A DNA stretch of 64,000 nt from Streptomyces griseoincarnatus (GTDB lineage Bacteria > Actinomycetota > Actinomycetes > Streptomycetales > Streptomycetaceae). The stretch lies in contig BMTH01000001.1 in assembly GCA_014649575.1 (NCBI GenBank), positions 558,001-622,000 of the forward strand, in the 5' to 3' direction. The notes under the pieces were generated by a model. That model was not told where the DNA came from, ran no database searches, and saw only the letters and a list, made by a program, of their open reading frames with translations. A program made the position numbers and the translations under genes. Of the stretch, positions 37,763 through 46,761 are shown one piece after another. Position 1 is the first letter of the stretch. Every line of letters begins with the position of its first letter.

Positions 37763-38746
37763 GTGCGGGACCCAGCCGCTTCGCTTCGGTCACTCCGCCC
37801 TCTGGTCCGCATGTCGCCCGGCAGCCACCGACGGACGGCCCTCGGCCCCGGCGCGGGTGTCCTCATGGAACGGGGCGTGTCCCCCGGCACGGTGTCCGGT
37901 GTCTGCCACGGCACCCTGGGCGAGCTCTACCAAGGCCCGCTGCGAGCGGGCACCGAGCCTGAGATCGCGGTGGTGTCCTTTCCCGTGGACCGCCACTCCT
38001 GGGTGTACTTCACACCCGGGGCGGTGACGGGACCGCCGCGTACTCCGGCACTGGGTGAGAAGTCGGCGACAGCGGCGCGGCTCTTCCTCGACCACTACGG
38101 CCTCACCCTGCCCCCGGGCGACTGGCACACCCACTCCGAACTTCCGGCGGGTGTGGGAATGGCCAGCTCGACGGCGGACATCGTGGCGACACTGCGCTGC
38201 CTGTTCCGCGTCTTCTCCCTGCCGTACGACACGGACGTGCTCCTCGGCGTCCTCGCGGACATCGAGCGCGCCGACAGCGTCTTCCTCGACGAGTTCGCCC
38301 TGTACCTCAGCGGCCGGCACCGGGTGGTGCGGCGTCTGGGCCCGGACATCGGCTTCCACACCGCCTACGTCACGGAACCCGGCACGGTGGACACCGCCGC
38401 CGTCACTCCCCTGCTGCTGGATCACTACCGGCGCCGCGGCGAGGAGTACCAGCGGTGCCTGACCGATCTGCTGAAGGGTTTCGTTTCGGGCGACCCGGCC
38501 GCCGTCGCCCGTGCCGCGACGACCAGCGCCGCGTTGTCCCAGGATGTGCTGCCCAAGGCGACCTTCGCCAGCCTGCAGGCCCATCGTGAGCGGTTCGGCG
38601 CCGACGGCGTCTTCGTCGCCCACACCGGTTGTCTGGCCGGCTATCTCTTCGCCTCGCGCCCACGGGCCGAGGTCAAGTCCGAACTCTCCGCGTTCTTCCA
38701 CTCGCTCGGCCACCAGTGCACCTTCGCCCAAGGAGGCTACGGGTGA
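37763..38746 (+). CDS. GHMP kinase, L-threonine kinase (PduX)-like
   Basis: This 327-residue protein starts at the GTG at 37763 behind GGAGGAGG. The GHMP ATP loop is PAGVGMASSTADIVA (about residues 127-141), preceded by the N-terminal strand CHGTLGELYQG, as in PduX-type threonine kinases. PduX makes threonine O-phosphate for the cobalamin nucleotide loop. Here no cob genes accompany it. The next gene encodes a PLP enzyme of the O-phosphoserine/O-acetylserine class, so it may phosphorylate an amino acid hydroxyl to make the leaving group. Confidence 0.85.
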   Translation: MRDPAASLRSLRPLVRMSPGSHRRTALGPGAGVLMERGVSPGTVSGVCHGTLGELYQGPLRAGTEPEIAVVSFPVDRHSWVYFTPGAVTGPPRTPALGEKSATAARLFLDHYGLTLPPGDWHTHSELPAGVGMASSTADIVATLRCLFRVFSLPYDTDVLLGVLADIERADSVFLDEFALYLSGRHRVVRRLGPDIGFHTAYVTEPGTVDTAAVTPLLLDHYRRRGEEYQRCLTDLLKGFVSGDPAAVARAATTSAALSQDVLPKATFASLQAHRERFGADGVFVAHTGCLAGYLFASRPRAEVKSELSAFFHSLGHQCTFAQGGYG

Positions 38747-39765
38747 TCCACCCCCACATCGCCGACGCCCTGAAGGTCCCGGACCTCGTCCGGCTCACCG
38801 ACGGCCTGGTCCTGCTGCGGTTCGAGTCGATGAAGATCTACTCGGCCCTGGCCGCCGTCCGTCATCTGCTGGAGCGGGGCACGGTCCGACCGGGCCAGAC
38901 CCTGATCGACAGTTCCAGCGGCATCTACGCCTACGCCCTCGCGCTGGCCTGCCACCGGTACGGCATGCGATGCCACATCGTCGCGTCCACCACCGTCGAC
39001 GCCACCACCCTCGCCCAGCTGGAGATCCTCGGCGCCACGGTGGAACAGGTCAGACCCTCGCGCGACCTCAGGCTGGACCAGGAACTGAGGGTGCGACGGG
39101 TGCGGGAGATACTCGCCGAGCGTCCCGGCCACCACTGGATGCGCCAGTACCACGACGACATCCACTACCTCGGCTACCAGGAGGTCGCCGACCGGATCAC
39201 GGCGGAGTTCCCGCACGCGTCGCTGAGCGTCGTCGGTGGTGTGGGGTCCGGAGCCTCGACCGGCGGCATCGTGGAACGCCTGCGCGCGACGGACCCCTCC
39301 GTGCGCCTGGTCGGCGTCCAGCCCTTCGGCAGCGTCACCTTCGGCAGCCAGGACCACCACGACCCCGAGACGATCATCGCCGGCATCGGCTCGTCCATCG
39401 TCTTCGACAACGTCCGCCACCACCTCTACGACACCGTGCACTGGCTGGACTTCACCCACGCCATGTCCGGCGCCGTCGCCCTGCTCCGCGAGCACGCGGT
39501 CTTCGCCGGGCTGTCCACCGGTGCCAGCTACCTGACCGCGACGTACGAGGCCCGCCGCCACCCCGACCGACTGCACCTGGTGATAGGGGCCGACACCGGA
39601 CACCGCTACGTGGGGCGCGTGTTCGCCCGGCACGCCGAGGCCCTGGACCCGGCCGCGCTGAAACCCCTCGAGGTTCGCACTCCGGAGGAGATGACCATGC
39701 CGTGGTCGAGGATGACGTGGCGGCGCACCCCCTGCCCGGCCCACTGGAAGGAGCGGGCGGCATGA
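38743..39765 (+). CDS. cysteine-synthase-like PLP enzyme
   Basis: This 340-residue protein starts at the GTG at 38743, overlapping the kinase stop by four bases, with AGGAGG upstream. It has the fold-type II pattern: PLP Lys31 in FESMKIYSAL, an SSSGIYAYALA loop in place of SGNTG, and the phosphate-binding GGVGSGASTGGI. Relatives such as SbnA and O-phosphoserine sulfhydrylases replace a beta-phosphate or acetate with an amine or thiol. Fed by the kinase, it could make a diamino acid or a substituted amino acid. Confidence 0.85.
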   Translation: MIHPHIADALKVPDLVRLTDGLVLLRFESMKIYSALAAVRHLLERGTVRPGQTLIDSSSGIYAYALALACHRYGMRCHIVASTTVDATTLAQLEILGATVEQVRPSRDLRLDQELRVRRVREILAERPGHHWMRQYHDDIHYLGYQEVADRITAEFPHASLSVVGGVGSGASTGGIVERLRATDPSVRLVGVQPFGSVTFGSQDHHDPETIIAGIGSSIVFDNVRHHLYDTVHWLDFTHAMSGAVALLREHAVFAGLSTGASYLTATYEARRHPDRLHLVIGADTGHRYVGRVFARHAEALDPAALKPLEVRTPEEMTMPWSRMTWRRTPCPAHWKERAA

Positions 39766-41003
39766 CCGTGGCCTGTCTGGAGTCACTGACCTTCGGCCTC
39801 GGCCGTCTGGTCCGCGCCGCCGACCGGCTCGGCGAGCGTCTGCTGCTCCTCACCCGGGACCCCGTCTACTACGCCTACGAACTGGACCGGCTGCCCACGG
39901 ACGCCCTCGACGTCGTCGTGACCGACACCTTCGACGTGGAGCGGGCCGCCGATCTGCTCCGGCGCACCCCGGGACTGCGGGGCCTGATCAGTTCCACCGA
40001 CACCTGGACCCTGGCCGGCGCCGCGCTCGCCGAACGCCTTGGTCTTCCCGGTCTCGATCCGGCCGTCCTGCGGCTGACCCGGGACAAGGCCGCCGTACGC
40101 AACCGACTGCACGACGCGGGCCTCACCCGCGGAAGGGCCGTCGAAGTCGCCGGCCCGGACCGCGAGGCACGCGGGCTGCTGCTCAAGGAGGCGGGACTGC
40201 CGCTGGTGCTCAAGGACACGGCAGGCACCGGGAGCCAGAACGTGTGGCTGGTCCGGGACGAGGGCGAACTCGACGCGACGCTCAGCGAGGCGTCCGGTCG
40301 GGACGTGAAGGGCCGGTTGTTCGCCGAGCCCTATTTCAGCGGCCCGGTGTACAGCGCCGAGACGCTCACCTGGGACGGCCGCACCCGGCTGCTGGGCGTC
40401 TCCAGCCGGCTCATGTCACCGGAGCCGCACTTCCGCGAGGAGATCACCGCCTTTCCCGTCGCCTTCCCGGGCCCGCAGCCGGCATCACTCGAGTCGTGGC
40501 TCGATCGGGTGCTCGCCGCCATCGGTTACACCGACCGGTTCGCTCACGTGGAGTTCGTGCTGACCGCCGACGGCCCCGAGGTGGTGGAGGTCAATCCCCG
40601 GATCGGGGGCGCACTGGTCGGGGAGGGCATGTGCCGGGCGCTCGGCGTCAACGTGTACGAGGCGATGATCGAGGCCGCGCTCGGCCGCCGCCCGCGTCTC
40701 ATGGACGCGGACTGTCCCGGCGGTCCGGCCGTCGCCTTCGTTCTGGGCTACCCGGCCGCGCCCGGCGTGTTCACCGGCGTCACCGGGCTCGACCGGCTCA
40801 CCGGCATGCCGGGAACACCCGCCTGGTACCCGGTCAAGCGCGTCGGCGACCCCATCGAGCACCTGGGCGACAGCCGTGGATACGCGGGCATCGTCTACGC
40901 CGAGGCGGAGACCGCCGAACTCGCCACCCACCGCGCGGTGGCCGCCGCGGGCGCCCTGCGGGTACTCACCGACACGGCAGGCCGGGAGGCGCCCGGTGGG
41001 TGA
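39762..41003 (+). CDS. ATP-grasp carboxylate-amine ligase
   Basis: This 413-residue protein starts at the ATG at 39762, overlapping the PLP gene stop in ATGA. ATP-grasp motifs are visible: LVLKDTAGTGSQNVWLV for ATP binding, FAEPYFSGPVYSAETLTW, and HVEFVLTADGPEVVEVNPR for metal binding. Such enzymes join a carboxylate to an amine through an acyl phosphate and often make dipeptide-like natural products. It probably condenses the PLP enzyme's product with another amino or carboxylic acid. Confidence 0.88.
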   Translation: MTVACLESLTFGLGRLVRAADRLGERLLLLTRDPVYYAYELDRLPTDALDVVVTDTFDVERAADLLRRTPGLRGLISSTDTWTLAGAALAERLGLPGLDPAVLRLTRDKAAVRNRLHDAGLTRGRAVEVAGPDREARGLLLKEAGLPLVLKDTAGTGSQNVWLVRDEGELDATLSEASGRDVKGRLFAEPYFSGPVYSAETLTWDGRTRLLGVSSRLMSPEPHFREEITAFPVAFPGPQPASLESWLDRVLAAIGYTDRFAHVEFVLTADGPEVVEVNPRIGGALVGEGMCRALGVNVYEAMIEAALGRRPRLMDADCPGGPAVAFVLGYPAAPGVFTGVTGLDRLTGMPGTPAWYPVKRVGDPIEHLGDSRGYAGIVYAEAETAELATHRAVAAAGALRVLTDTAGREAPGG

Positions 41004-42264
41004 GCGCACCACCCGGGGACCCGGTCTGCGGGCCTCGCTGTTCCCGCTCACCGGCCCGCTGCGGTTCCTCCTGATCAGCTCGTTCCTCATTCCGCTCGGC
41101 AGCTTCATGGTCCTGCCGTTCATGTCGGTGTTCCTCCACGAACGGCTCGGGATGGGACTCGGCACGGTCGGCGTCGTCCTGGCGGTGGCATCGCTCGTGC
41201 AGTTCTCCGGCGGCATCGTCGGCGGGGCCCTCGCGGACCGGATAGGGCTGCGCCGCACGATGGTGTGGGCCCTCGTCGTGCGCACCGCCGGTTTCGCCGG
41301 GCTCCTGCTGGCCCTGCGCTGGCCGCCCCTGGCGGTCTGGGCGCTGGTCCTGACGTGCTGTGGTGCCGCGCTCTACCTGCCCGCGAACAAGGCGTACCTG
41401 GTGCACGGCGTCGACGACGCGCGCCGCCCGGCGTTCCTGTCGGCGGGCAACGCGGCACTCAACGCGGGCATGGCCGTGGGCCCGTTGATCGCCGGGCCGT
41501 TCGTCCTGTCGTCGCCCGGCTGGCTGTTCGCGGCCGTCACGACGCTGTTCCTCGCGATCACGGCAGGACACGCGCGGCTGCCCGGGACCGACGGCGCGCG
41601 TCCTCCCGCATCGGAGGACACGGCCCGCCCAGGTCTTCTGGCCGGCGTGGCACTCCTGCCCTTCGCCGCCAACGCGCTCGCCTTCTACCTCTACTTCCAC
41701 TTCCAGCACTTCCTGGCGGTGTACGCCGTCGAGCGCGCCTCCAGCGCGTTCTACAGCGTGGTGCTGCTGCTCTGTTTCACACTGGTCATCGTCGTACAGC
41801 CGCTCGCATCCGGCCTGATCCGGCGCATGCCGTACTCCCTCGCCCTCGCGGTCGGCTTCACCGGTCTGGCGACGGGCTCGGCCGTGCTGGCGGCCGGTAC
41901 CCGGGCGGCGCTGCTGGCGGGCGGGGCGCTGATCACCCTCGGGGACATCGTGCTGTTCCTCAAGAACGACCTGGAGGCGCTGCGCCGCAGCCCTCGCTCC
42001 GACGCCGTGGTCTTCGGTCAGCAGCGGCTGGCCGCGGGCCTGGGCGCCTGCGCGAGCGGCGTGCTGGGCGGGCAGCTGTACGGCCTCGGCGAACGGACGG
42101 GACACACCGGATGGTTCTGGCTGCTGGCCGCCGTCCAGTGTCTGCTGCTTCCCCCTCTGCTGCTCACGCTGCGCCGTCGCACGGCGCGGCTCCCTGTCTC
42201 CGACGGCGACCATGAAGGAGCACTGACGCGCGATGGCACGGACGGGCGGATTCCAGGACGATGA
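40996..42264 (+). CDS. MFS transporter, probable exporter
   Basis: This 422-residue protein starts at the GTG at 40996, eight bases inside the ligase gene, behind GGGAGG. It has twelve predicted helices and a typical MFS loop, GGALADRIGLRRTM, between helices 2 and 3. Exporters of this kind accompany staphyloferrin-like siderophore and dipeptide pathways. In this operon it is the likely exporter of the product or the self-resistance pump. Confidence 0.85.
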   Translation: MGERTTRGPGLRASLFPLTGPLRFLLISSFLIPLGSFMVLPFMSVFLHERLGMGLGTVGVVLAVASLVQFSGGIVGGALADRIGLRRTMVWALVVRTAGFAGLLLALRWPPLAVWALVLTCCGAALYLPANKAYLVHGVDDARRPAFLSAGNAALNAGMAVGPLIAGPFVLSSPGWLFAAVTTLFLAITAGHARLPGTDGARPPASEDTARPGLLAGVALLPFAANALAFYLYFHFQHFLAVYAVERASSAFYSVVLLLCFTLVIVVQPLASGLIRRMPYSLALAVGFTGLATGSAVLAAGTRAALLAGGALITLGDIVLFLKNDLEALRRSPRSDAVVFGQQRLAAGLGACASGVLGGQLYGLGERTGHTGWFWLLAAVQCLLLPPLLLTLRRRTARLPVSDGDHEGALTRDGTDGRIPGR

Positions 42265-42982
42265 CTTCTGGACCGAGTTCCATGACTTCCTTTTCTCCGA
42301 GCAGCGCTACGAGCAGGCCGAGGAACTGCTCGACACCTCCCCGCTGTTCGATCTCCCCGGCGGGTCACGCGTGCTGGACCTGTGCTGCGGGCCGGGCGTG
42401 TTCACCGTCCCGCTCGCCCGTCGCGGGCACCGCGTGACCGGAGTGGACCTGAGTCCGGCCATGCTGGACCGGGCACGCAAACGGTCGGCGGACGCCGGTG
42501 CCGACGTGACGTACGTACGAGCCGACGCACGCGAGTACGAGGCGCCGGGCGGCTTCGACGTCGTGCTCAACATGTTCACCTCCTTCGGGTACTTCGAGGA
42601 TCCTGCCGACAACGCGCGCGTCCTGCGCACGATGTACGCCTGCCTGGCCCCCGGCGGCACGCTCGTCCTGGACCTCGCCGGGAAGGAGCTCCTGGCCCGC
42701 AAGGTCACCCCGCCCAAGGTGGTGCGGCGGGGCGACGGCCTGATGGTGCAGACCGACACCGTGCTGGACGAGTGGGCGCGGCTGCGCAGCGAGTGGGTGC
42801 TGGTCCGGGGCGAGCGGGTGACGCGGACCACTCTGACCTGGTTCGTGTACAGCGCCGTGGAGTTGCGGCGGATGGCCGAGGAGGCGGGATTCGGCCGAGT
42901 GGAGGTCTTCGGCGGCTTCGACGGGCGCCCCTACGACGAGGACGCCGAACGGCTCGTCCTTCGGGCTGTCCGCGAAGCGTGA
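42233..42982 (+). CDS. class I SAM-dependent methyltransferase
   Basis: This 249-residue protein overlaps the end of the transporter gene by 32 bases. Motif I is LDLCCGPGVFTVPLA and the acidic loop is VTGVDLSPAMLDRA. The C-terminal half has TWFVYSAVELRRMAEEAGF, common in small-molecule N- or O-methyltransferases. It closes the five-gene operon and probably methylates the pathway product or an intermediate. AAGGAG lies 12 bases before the ATG. Confidence 0.88.
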   Translation: MARTGGFQDDDFWTEFHDFLFSEQRYEQAEELLDTSPLFDLPGGSRVLDLCCGPGVFTVPLARRGHRVTGVDLSPAMLDRARKRSADAGADVTYVRADAREYEAPGGFDVVLNMFTSFGYFEDPADNARVLRTMYACLAPGGTLVLDLAGKELLARKVTPPKVVRRGDGLMVQTDTVLDEWARLRSEWVLVRGERVTRTTLTWFVYSAVELRRMAEEAGFGRVEVFGGFDGRPYDEDAERLVLRAVREA

Positions 42983-43042
42983 GGAAGGCGGGGCGTGCGG
43001 CCGGGCCCGTACGCCCTTTCGCCGTCGGCTCGGGGAAACGTA

Positions 43043-43197
43043 GGATCACCTGGTCATCGCCGCGACGGGAGACAGGAAGCCGGTGCGAATCCGGCACGGT
43101 CCCGCCACTGTGACCGGGGAGCGCCCCTCCGACATGCCACTGCGCCCAGCGCGGGAAGGCGGAGGGAACGTCGATCCGGGAGTCAGGACACTGGTCC
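43043..43197 (+). promoter_or_regulatory. cobalamin riboswitch of the importer operon
   Basis: GGAAGCCGGTGCGAATCCGG is followed by CACGGTCCCGCCACTGTGAC (43076-43118), the B12 box GCCACTG (43136-43142), GGGAAGGC (43153 on) and GGGAGTCAGGACACTGG (43178 on). All main parts of the aptamer are in order. The importer's binding-protein gene starts 45 bases after it. Confidence 0.94.
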
Positions 43198-43241
43198 GTC
43201 GCGGGCCCGATCCGAGGAGCGCGGACTCCAGGAGGCTTCAC

Positions 43242-44267
43242 GTGTCCCCTTCGTTCACCCCTGCCCGCACACGCGGGCTCCTTCGTGCCACGGCCGCTGC
43301 CCTGGCTCTTTCGTCCGTGCTGCTGACCACCGGCTGCGGCTCGTCCGGCGAGAGCGGCGGCGACGCGAAGGCCACCGCGGCCGTGCCCGCAGGCTTCCCC
43401 GTCACCATCGACAACTGCGGCGTGAAGACGACGTACGACAGGCCGCCGTCGCGGGTGGTCACCATCCACCAGCACCCTGCGGAACTCATGCTCGCCCTCG
43501 GCCTGAAGGACCGCATGGCCGGAACGGCCTTCCCCGACTCCGCCGTCCTGCCCGAACTCGAGAAGGACTACAAGGCGATCCCCGAACTGGCGAAGAGGGA
43601 ACCGTCGTTCGAGACGGTCCTGGACGCCGAGCCCGACTTCGTCTACGGCGGCTACGGCAGCGCCTTCGACGAGAAGGAGGGCCGTTCCCGCAAGGCGTTC
43701 GCCGACGCAGGCATCGACACCTACCTCAACCGCGAGTACTGCGGCAAGAAGAAGGTGACGATGAAGGACACCTACGACGAGATCCGCACCATCGGCACGG
43801 TCTTCGGTGTCCCGGACCGGGCTGACAAGCTGGTCACCGACCTGCAAAGCCGCGTCGGCGAGGCCACCGCGGCGGTCGGGGGCGAGTCCGAAGTGTCCGT
43901 CTTCGTCTACGACAGCGGCGACAAGAGCGCCTTCACCGCCGGCGGCAAGAGCCTGGGCACCGAGCTGATCCACCTGGCCGGCGGCGAGAACGTCTTCGCC
44001 GACCTGGACGACGTCTTCGGCGACGTCTCCTGGGAGCAGGTCGTCGAGCGCAAGCCGGAGGTCATCGCCATCTACGACTACGCCGGTGCCGGCAGCGTCG
44101 AGGAGAAGAAGAAGTACCTGCTCTCCCAGCCCGCGCTCGCCGACGTACCCGCCGTCAGGAACAAGCGGTTCGTCGTCCTGCCGCTGACCGCCACCCTGGT
44201 CGGCATCCGCTCGGCCTACGCAGTCGAGGACCTGGCCCGCGGACTGCACCCCGAGAGCTTCCGGTGA
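43242..44267 (+). CDS. BtuF-like substrate-binding lipoprotein
   Basis: From the GTG at 43242, behind AGGAGG, this is a 341-residue lipoprotein with lipobox LLTTGC near residue 28. It belongs to the helical-backbone binding-protein class, with VVTIHQHPAELMLALGL and LTATLVGIRSAYAVEDLA. The riboswitch ahead implies a corrinoid or cobalt-complex ligand. It overlaps the permease gene by four bases. Confidence 0.9.
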   Translation: MSPSFTPARTRGLLRATAAALALSSVLLTTGCGSSGESGGDAKATAAVPAGFPVTIDNCGVKTTYDRPPSRVVTIHQHPAELMLALGLKDRMAGTAFPDSAVLPELEKDYKAIPELAKREPSFETVLDAEPDFVYGGYGSAFDEKEGRSRKAFADAGIDTYLNREYCGKKKVTMKDTYDEIRTIGTVFGVPDRADKLVTDLQSRVGEATAAVGGESEVSVFVYDSGDKSAFTAGGKSLGTELIHLAGGENVFADLDDVFGDVSWEQVVERKPEVIAIYDYAGAGSVEEKKKYLLSQPALADVPAVRNKRFVVLPLTATLVGIRSAYAVEDLARGLHPESFR

Positions 44268-45379
44268 CCCAGGCCGCCACGGGCACGCCCGCCGAAGAGG
44301 CGGCGCCTCGGCGGAAGACCACCAGGCCGGAGACAGGCCGTACACGGCTGGCCGTCACACTGCTGGCACTCACGGCGTTGCTCGTCGTCTCCGCCACGGC
44401 GGGCCTCGCGATCGGTTCCGTCCAGGTGCCACCCGGCCAGGTGTGGGGCATCGTGACGCACGCACTGGGCGCCGACTGGCAGCAGCCGGACTGGTCACGG
44501 GCCAGGGAGACCATCGTGGTGGACGTGCGGGCGCCGCGGGTGCTGCTCGGTGCGGTCACCGGCGCCGGCCTGGCGGTGATCGGCACCGCGCTGCAGGCCC
44601 TGGTGCGCAACCCGCTCGCCGAGCCGTATCTGCTCGGCGTGTCCTCCGGCGCGTCCCTCGGCGCGGTCTCCGTGATCGTGTTCGGGGTCACCCTCTTCGG
44701 GGCGCTCTCCCTGTCAGTGGCCGCCTTCTTCGGCGCCCTGGGCGCGCTCCTGCTCGTGTACGCCACCGCCCGCACCGGCGGACGCATCACCTCGGCACGG
44801 CTGGTGCTGTCCGGGGTGGCGATCGCGGCGGTGCTCACCGCGGTCCTCGATCTGCTGCTGCTCACCACCGACCGCGGCAACGAGGCCCGCGCGGTCCTCG
44901 CCTGGACCCTGGGCGGCCTCGGCGGCGTCAACTGGGGCACGCTGTGGCTGCCGAGCACGGCCCTGCTGCTCGGTGTCGGCGTCCTCCTGGTGCAGGCCCG
45001 CAACCTGAACCTGCTGCTGGCCGGCGAGGAGGCGGCCACCACGATGGGGCTGGACGTGGCCCGCTTCCGCGCCCGGCTGTTCGTCGTGCTCTCCCTGGTC
45101 ACGGGCGTGCTGGTCGCGGCGGCCGGACCGATCGGCTTCGTCGGCCTGATGATGCCCCACATCGTGCGCCTGTTCGTCGGCGGCGACCACCGCCGCGTCC
45201 TGCCGACGGCGGCACTGGGCGGAGCGGTCTTCCTCGTCTGGGCCGACATCGCCGCACGGACGATCGCCGCACCGACGGAGATACCCGTCGGCGTGCTCAC
45301 GGCCCTGTGCGGCGGTCCGTTCTTCCTGTGGCTGATGCGACGGGACGCCCGCCGCGGCACCGACCGAGGAGTGGCATGA
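44264..45379 (+). CDS. FecCD/BtuC-family ABC permease
   Basis: This 371-residue membrane protein has about ten helices and family signatures GTALQALVRNPLAEPYLLG and the EAA-like GPIGFVGLMMPHIVRLFVG near residue 290. It starts at a GTG inside the binding-protein stop codon. It forms the channel of a type II ABC importer for a siderophore or vitamin B12-like compound. Confidence 0.92.
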   Translation: MTQAATGTPAEEAAPRRKTTRPETGRTRLAVTLLALTALLVVSATAGLAIGSVQVPPGQVWGIVTHALGADWQQPDWSRARETIVVDVRAPRVLLGAVTGAGLAVIGTALQALVRNPLAEPYLLGVSSGASLGAVSVIVFGVTLFGALSLSVAAFFGALGALLLVYATARTGGRITSARLVLSGVAIAAVLTAVLDLLLLTTDRGNEARAVLAWTLGGLGGVNWGTLWLPSTALLLGVGVLLVQARNLNLLLAGEEAATTMGLDVARFRARLFVVLSLVTGVLVAAAGPIGFVGLMMPHIVRLFVGGDHRRVLPTAALGGAVFLVWADIAARTIAAPTEIPVGVLTALCGGPFFLWLMRRDARRGTDRGVA

Positions 45380-46176
45380 CCGCGACCTACACGCCCCCGG
45401 CCGAACTGCGCGTCGACTGCGTCACGCTCACCGCCGGAGCCCGCCGCCTGGTGAGCGACGTCTCCCTGACCGCACGCCCCGGCGAGACCATCGGCCTCGT
45501 CGGGCCCAACGGCAGCGGCAAGTCCAGCCTCCTGCGCGCCGTCTACCGCGTCCTGCGCCCCGACACCGGGCGCGTCCGGGTGGACGGGGACGACGCCTGG
45601 GCGCTCCCGGCGCGGCAACTGGCCCGCACCGTGGCGGCGGTGGTCCAGGACTCGGCCGCCGACTTCGACCTCGCCGTCCGCGAGGTCGTCGCCATGGGCC
45701 GCACCCCGCACAAAAGGCTCCTCGCCGGCGACACCCCCGAGGACGCCGACCTCATCGACGGCGCGCTCCTCGCGGTCGACGCCGTCCACCTGGCCGACCG
45801 CCCCTTCGACCGGCTCTCCGGCGGCGAGCGCCAACGCGTCCTCATCGCCCGCGCCCTCGCCCAGCAGCCCACCCTCCTCGTCCTCGACGAACCCACCAAC
45901 CACCTCGACATCCGCCACCAGCTGTCCGTCCTCGACGCCCTGCGGCGCCTGCCCGCGACCGTGCTGCTCGCCCTGCACGACCTCAACCTGGCCGCCTACT
46001 ACTGCGACCGCCTCTACGTCCTCGACGACGGTGAGATCACCGCCTCCGGCCCGCCCTCCGCCGTCCTCACCCCACAACTCCTGGCCGAGGTCTACGGAGT
46101 CGCGGCGGAAGTCACCACCCATCCACGCACGGGCGCCCCGCAGGTGACCTTCCTCCCCGAAGAACCACGCAGATGA
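45376..46176 (+). CDS. BtuD/FecE-type ABC ATPase
   Basis: This 266-residue ATPase starts at the ATG at 45376, overlapping the permease stop in ATGA. Walker A is [11 protein letters not shown], the signature is LSGGERQRV, and Walker B with the following helix is [17 protein letters not shown]. It completes the importer. A broken copy of a similar ATPase lies at 34643-34775. Confidence 0.92.
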   Translation: MTATYTPPAELRVDCVTLTAGARRLVSDVSLTARPGETIGLVGPNGSGKSSLLRAVYRVLRPDTGRVRVDGDDAWALPARQLARTVAAVVQDSAADFDLAVREVVAMGRTPHKRLLAGDTPEDADLIDGALLAVDAVHLADRPFDRLSGGERQRVLIARALAQQPTLLVLDEPTNHLDIRHQLSVLDALRRLPATVLLALHDLNLAAYYCDRLYVLDDGEITASGPPSAVLTPQLLAEVYGVAAEVTTHPRTGAPQVTFLPEEPRR

Positions 46177-46299
46177 AGGGCCCACCCCTGCACTGCCCCA
46201 TGCCCGTCCGCGCCGCCCGGAACGAAACAGGGAGCGTGGCCGACGCCCGGAGCACCGAGGTCCCCCAAAGGGTGCGGGGCATTGCGGGGGCCAAGGGCA

Positions 46300-46695
46300 T
46301 GTTCTTGAGGCTTCGCGGTGGGTTCGGCGGGCAGGGCGGGGTCGTCGGTTTCTGACTCGATCGGGTGGAGCCGGGCTTCGGCGAGGAGTTCGCGGCCCAT
46401 GTAGCGGGGGGCTTCGGTCCGCTCGTCGTTCTGCTCGGCCAGGACCGCGCCGACGAGCCGGATGACGGCGGTGCGGTCGGGGAAGATGCCGACCACGTCG
46501 GTGCGGTGCCGGGTCTCCTCGTTCAGCCGTTCCCGCGGATTGTTCGATCAGATCTGCCGCCTGATCTCCCGGGGGAAGGGCGGTGAAGGCAAGCAGGTCG
46601 TGCTGGGCGGGGTCCAAGTGGTCGCCGCCTTGGGGAACTTGGCCTCCAGAGCGTCCAGGACGTGGGGCATCTGGGCCTTCACCGCGCCGGTGCCG
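46300..46695 (-). pseudogene. IS256-family transposase remnant
   Basis: The minus strand carries pieces of the C-terminal half of a Mutator/IS256 transposase: AQMPHVLDALEAKFPKAA, then in another frame HLDPAQHDLLAFTALP, then REIRRQI, a TGA where Trp is expected, and [20 protein letters not shown] followed by [20 protein letters not shown]. At least two frameshifts and one nonsense change are present. No terminal inverted repeats were found. It marks an old insertion at the right edge of the B12-controlled cluster. Confidence 0.72.
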
Positions 46696-46761
46696 GGCTT
46701 GCCGCTTCTCGGGGCGGGTCGGGGGTCGGTCGGTGTCAGTGGATCCCGGCATGATCGAGGC

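Noticed and set aside
37763..38746. Calling the GHMP kinase pduX of the cobalamin pathway outright
   Set aside because: No cob or cbi genes accompany it and its neighbours are a PLP enzyme and a ligase, so the substrate is left open.
36020..43197. Reading the riboswitch core regions as protein-coding extensions of the following genes
   Set aside because: Open frames run through them, but RNA motifs are conserved and good ribosome sites lie downstream.
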